In this document: one piece after another, positions 6,063 through 7,926 of the stretch
Position numbering within the stretch: position 1 is the first letter of the stretch
Layout: each line of letters begins with the position of its first letter
Origin: Bacillota bacterium
Lineage (GTDB): Bacteria > Bacillota > Bacilli > Bacillales > Cytobacillaceae
Assembly (NCBI GenBank): GCA_030705745.1
Contig: JAUZPT010000117.1
Coordinates: forward strand, 1 to 7,926
Direction: 5' to 3'
DNA length: 7,926 nt
Program-made: the position numbers and the translations under genes
The notes under the pieces: generated by a model
The model's database searches: none
The model's input: the letters and a program-made list of their open reading frames with translations, nothing else
What the model was told of the DNA's origin: nothing

Positions 6063-6100
6063 AAAAAGGGAGTTACACTTTTCAATGCAACTCCCTTTTT
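6063..6100 (-). terminator. Rho-independent terminator of metK
   Basis: A perfect 12-bp stem (6063-6074 with 6089-6100), with a GGGAGTT/AACTCCC core and a 14-nt loop, begins 7 bases past the metK stop. On the minus strand it runs into seven Ts. The A-run at its other side means it could also work in the plus direction. It separates metK from asnB transcription. Confidence 0.95.
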
Positions 6101-6106
6101 AATTAT

Positions 6107-7309
6107 TTATTTGTTTAGTGACTGTTCGCGCAGTGCTTCTGCTTTATCTGTTCTTTCCCACGGAAGGTCAACATCCGTACGACCAAAATGTCCGTAAGCA
6201 GCTGTTTGCTTGTAGATCGGACGGCGAAGGTCAAGCATGTTGATGATGCCTGCTGGACGAAGGTCGAAGTTTGCACTTACAAGATCGACTAATACGTCTT
6301 CGCTCACTTTTCCAGTTCCGAAAGTATCAACAGAAATTGAAACCGGCTTTGCTACGCCAATTGCATAAGCAAGCTGAACTTCAACTTTGTCTGCAAGGCC
6401 TGCTGCTACGATGTTTTTCGCAACGTAACGAGCTGCATAAGCGGCAGAACGGTCAACTTTTGTAGGATCCTTACCAGAGAATGCACCACCGCCGTGGCGA
6501 GCGTATCCGCCGTACGTATCAACGATGATTTTGCGTCCAGTAAGACCTGCATCACCTTGTGGTCCGCCGATTACGAAACGGCCAGTCGGATTGATGAAGT
6601 ATTTTGTATTTTCATCGATTAGTTCTTGAGGAACAACCGGATTGATGACATGCTCTTTCAAATTGCGTTGAATTTGCTCAAGTGCGATTTCTGGGTGATG
6701 CTGAGTGGAAATAACGATTGTGTCGATACGTACCGGCTTGTCGTTTTCATCATACTCAACTGTCACCTGCGTTTTTCCATCTGGACGAAGGTAAGGAAGG
6801 ATTTCTTCTTTACGAACTTCTGTCAGGCGGCGAGCCAATTTGTGCGCCAAAGAGATTGGCAATGGCATTAATTCTTTCGTTTCATTACAAGCAAAACCGA
6901 ACATCAAGCCTTGGTCACCAGCTCCGATTGCTTCGATTTCCTCGTCGGACATTTTGCCTTCACGTGCTTCTAGGGCCTGGTCAACACCCATTGCGATGTC
7001 AGCAGACTGCTCATCGATTGACGTTAAAACTGCGCAAGTTTCGGAGTCAAAGCCGTATTTTGCACGGTTGTAACCGATGTTTTTAATCGTTTCGCGAACG
7101 ATCTTTGGAATATCCACATATGTGGAAGTTGTAATTTCTCCGGCTACAAGCACAAGGCCAGTTGTTACAGACGTTTCCGCCGCAACCCTTGCATTCGCAT
7201 CCTTTGCTAAAATTGCATCTAAAATGGAATCAGAAATCTGGTCACAAATCTTATCTGGATGACCTTCAGTTACTGATTCAGAAGTGAACAAACGACGTTT
7301 TGTTGACAT
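6107..7309 (-). CDS. metK: S-adenosylmethionine synthase (methionine adenosyltransferase)
   Basis: MetK forms S-adenosylmethionine from methionine and ATP, releasing phosphate and diphosphate; it works as a cytoplasmic tetramer. The 400-residue length is normal. Visible signatures are the N-terminal [11 protein letters not shown] (residues 10-20, with the active-site His17), [10 protein letters not shown] (129-138, signature 1) and GGGAFSGKD (273-281, P-loop-like signature 2). The K/D residues needed for Mg and K binding are present in these motifs. The ATG is supported by a perfect AGGAGG 7 nt upstream. The gene is preceded by a SAM-I riboswitch with a terminator, so high SAM should cut its own transcription. 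It is followed directly by a strong terminator. Confidence 0.98.
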   Translation of the reverse strand: MSTKRRLFTSESVTEGHPDKICDQISDSILDAILAKDANARVAAETSVTTGLVLVAGEITTSTYVDIPKIVRETIKNIGYNRAKYGFDSETCAVLTSIDEQSADIAMGVDQALEAREGKMSDEEIEAIGAGDQGLMFGFACNETKELMPLPISLAHKLARRLTEVRKEEILPYLRPDGKTQVTVEYDENDKPVRIDTIVISTQHHPEIALEQIQRNLKEHVINPVVPQELIDENTKYFINPTGRFVIGGPQGDAGLTGRKIIVDTYGGYARHGGGAFSGKDPTKVDRSAAYAARYVAKNIVAAGLADKVEVQLAYAIGVAKPVSISVDTFGTGKVSEDVLVDLVSANFDLRPAGIINMLDLRRPIYKQTAAYGHFGRTDVDLPWERTDKAEALREQSLNK

Positions 7310-7464
7310 CTGAATTCCTCCTATATATTGAGATAATTTGAGGTTTTATGAAGGTTACAGGAATACTTCTTGGACCTCTCAAATTGATACGGAACTCATT
7401 CCCTTAGTAGTATGAAATAAACAAAGGATTTTTATTATAACTCTCATCATAAAAGGACTTATAC
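7310..7464 (-). other. Long metK leader between riboswitch terminator and start codon
   Basis: 155 nt lie between the end of the riboswitch terminator and the metK ATG. They hold no credible ORF. AATTTGAG at 7335-7342 pairs with CTCAAATT at 7378-7385, an 8-bp stem closing a 35-nt loop; it leaves the AGGAGG site (7317-7322) free. A TATAAT on the minus strand at 7434-7439 lacks a decent -35 partner. Otherwise nothing is recognised. Confidence 0.5.
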
Positions 7465-7498
7465 AAAACAAAAAACCTTACCACTGTGAGGAAAGGTT
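7465..7498 (-). terminator. SAM-riboswitch intrinsic terminator with competing antiterminator
   Basis: On the minus strand, AACCTT-U-CC pairs with GG-U-AAGGTT (stem limits 7474-7498), with a 7-nt loop, followed by TTTTTTGTTTT. The 5' arm (CCTTTCCTC, 7488-7496) can instead pair with GAG-U-GAAAGG (7506-7515), which shares bases with the 3' strand of aptamer helix P1. This gives the usual switch: SAM bound means P1 forms and termination occurs; without SAM the antiterminator forms and metK is read. Confidence 0.88.
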
Positions 7499-7512
7499 GT
7501 TCTGGCCTTTCA

Positions 7513-7651
7513 CTCTTATCGTTCAAGGGCAAAGCCTTGCGTCAGATTAGCACCTTCGCTAGGAAAATGGCCTTTTTCAATAGCCGTTTTTCTCATATAG
7601 CAGGTTGCTGGGTTTCATAGGGCCTGTCCCTCCACCAGCTCGGGATAAGAG
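7513..7651 (-). ncRNA. SAM-I (S-box) riboswitch aptamer
   Basis: On the minus strand, helix P1 is CTCTTATC (7644-7651) paired with GATAAGAG (7513-7520), a perfect 8 bp. The 5' half carries the S-box core, GAGCTGGTGGAGGGACAGGC then CCTATGAAACCCAGCAACC, with P2 formed by GCTGG/CCAGC. The AAGGTGCTAATCTGACGCAAGG part and a CAAGG/CCTTG P4 stem follow. P3 is longer than in many S-boxes: GCTA/TAGC, GAAAA/TTTTC and GGC/GCC stack into a long arm. The aptamer is about 139 nt. It binds S-adenosylmethionine and controls metK through the terminator downstream. Confidence 0.96.
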
Positions 7652-7670
7652 AGTATCCGTTCAAGGTAAA

Positions 7671-7700
7671 ATCATAACCCAGGGCGTCGAACGATGTCAA
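7671..7700 (-). promoter_or_regulatory. Sigma-A promoter of the metK riboswitch transcript
   Basis: Minus-strand TTGACA (7695-7700, perfect) and TATGAT (7671-7676, 5 of 6) have an 18-nt spacer. The start site is near 7664, about 13 nt before aptamer helix P1, as expected for an S-box transcript. Confidence 0.88.
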
Positions 7701-7724
7701 TGATTTTCATTCTTTTTTCTAAAG

Positions 7725-7748
7725 AAGACTCGTCGATTGGCGAGCCTT
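7725..7748 (-). terminator. Hairpin after the DCC-like gene: weak terminator or repeat part
   Basis: On the minus strand AAGGCTCG pairs with CGAGTCTT (8 bp with one G-U), with a short inner extension and a small loop. The tail, CTTTAG, is a poor U-run. It lies 45 nt past the stop of the right-edge gene and 25 nt upstream of the metK -35. It may end that transcript before the metK promoter. The sequence around it (7744-7790) has more small inverted repeats (GCC/GGC, CTTAT/ATAAG) and could be a dispersed repeat of a second kind. Confidence 0.4.
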
Positions 7749-7792
7749 TAGGCGAAGACAGAGGCGTAGTTGCCCTTATGCGCAATAAGAAG

Positions 7793-7926
7793 CTAAAGTG
7801 AGCAGCTTCCGTCGCTGCATTTTTTCCGCATCCACCTGTACCGGTTCTTCGCAATCCATTTGTACATTGCACTTCCCGGCTTTTTCATTAAAGGGATATA
7901 GCATGCCTCGCCAAAAATAATGGTGA
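7793..7926 (-). CDS. C-terminal fragment of a DCC (DUF393)-like protein
   Basis: A minus-strand frame open at the right edge gives 43 residues before a TAG at 7793-7795. The part YKWIAKNRYRW matches the conserved near-C-terminal signature of the DCC (DUF393) thiol-disulfide oxidoreductase family, whose members usually read Y-x-W-I-A-K-N-R-Y-x-x-F-G. Upstream is IIFGEACYIPLMKKPG, and the end is KKCSDGSCSL with two Cys. The N-terminal D-x-x-C-x-x-C active site, which names the family, lies outside the window and cannot be checked. The gene is upstream of metK on the same strand, but metK has its own promoter. A different family is possible. Confidence 0.6.
   Translation of the reverse strand, partial: TIIFGEACYIPLMKKPGSAMYKWIAKNRYRWMRKKCSDGSCSL

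Noticed and set aside
5729..6118. 129-residue plus-strand ORF across the asnB start and upstream region
   Set aside because: It crosses the asnB 5' end, its promoter and the metK terminator. The hydrophobic stretch comes from A/T-rich intergenic DNA; there is no ribosome site or recognised family.
6718..7086. Plus-strand ORF of 122 residues inside metK
   Set aside because: It is antisense to conserved metK codons, with no start context or family match.
7434..7439. Minus-strand TATAAT in the metK leader as a riboswitch-independent promoter
   Set aside because: No -35-like hexamer lies 16-18 nt upstream and no TGn extension is present; A/T-rich DNA gives such matches by chance.
7672..7872. 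66-residue minus-strand ORF overlapping the right-edge gene and the metK promoter
   Set aside because: It runs through the DCC-like reading frame in another frame, through the hairpin-rich gap, and into the metK -35/-10. It has no ribosome site of note and a low-complexity composition; it is probably a spurious product of repeat-like DNA.

Overview
The window looks like a core chromosomal segment from a Bacillaceae species (Bacillales, low to moderate GC, Bacillus-like). The evidence is the gene set (metK, asnB, ytoA, ytpA and ytpB homologues), a SAM-I (S-box) riboswitch ahead of metK, strong AGGAGG-type ribosome binding sites, and dispersed GC-rich hairpin repeats of a kind seen in many Bacillus-group genomes. 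No mobile element with a transposase, CRISPR array, tRNA or rRNA gene was seen.

Layout, left to right. Positions 2-97 hold the last 31 codons of an unidentified plus-strand gene, whose stop codon lies inside a long hairpin repeat (91-204). A two-gene minus-strand unit follows: ytpA (1494-2297, alpha/beta hydrolase) and then ytpB (309-1391, tetraprenyl-beta-curcumene synthase family). A short hairpin repeat (1415-1464) separates them, and a strong terminator (273-306) follows ytpB. A 181-nt divergent promoter region (2298-2478) separates ytpA from plus-strand ytoA (2479-2991, gamma-carbonic-anhydrase-like beta helix). Next comes a plus-strand membrane-anchored C39-like cysteine peptidase (3093-3968). 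It converges on minus-strand asnB (3971-5869), with 2 nt between the stop codons. metK (6107-7309) lies upstream on the minus strand, with its own terminator (6063-6100), a long leader, an intrinsic terminator/antiterminator, a SAM-I aptamer (7513-7651) and a sigma-A promoter (7671-7700). The right edge (7793-7926) holds the C-terminal end of a minus-strand protein resembling the DCC/DUF393 thiol-disulfide oxidoreductase family.

Function. metK makes S-adenosylmethionine and is controlled by SAM through the riboswitch. asnB makes asparagine. ytpB is a terpene cyclase in the C35 sesquarterpene pathway, and ytpA is a lysophospholipase-like hydrolase linked in B. subtilis to the phospholipid antibiotic bacilysocin; both relate to the membrane.

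The window is mostly ordinary, and I do not see a new defence or biosynthetic system. The observations most worth checking are a probable asnB terminator embedded in the coding sequence of the convergent peptidase gene, two related hairpin repeats of which one appears to carry an inserted arm, palindromes at the asnB and ytpA promoters, and a SAM riboswitch with an enlarged P3 arm and an unusually long tail before metK.
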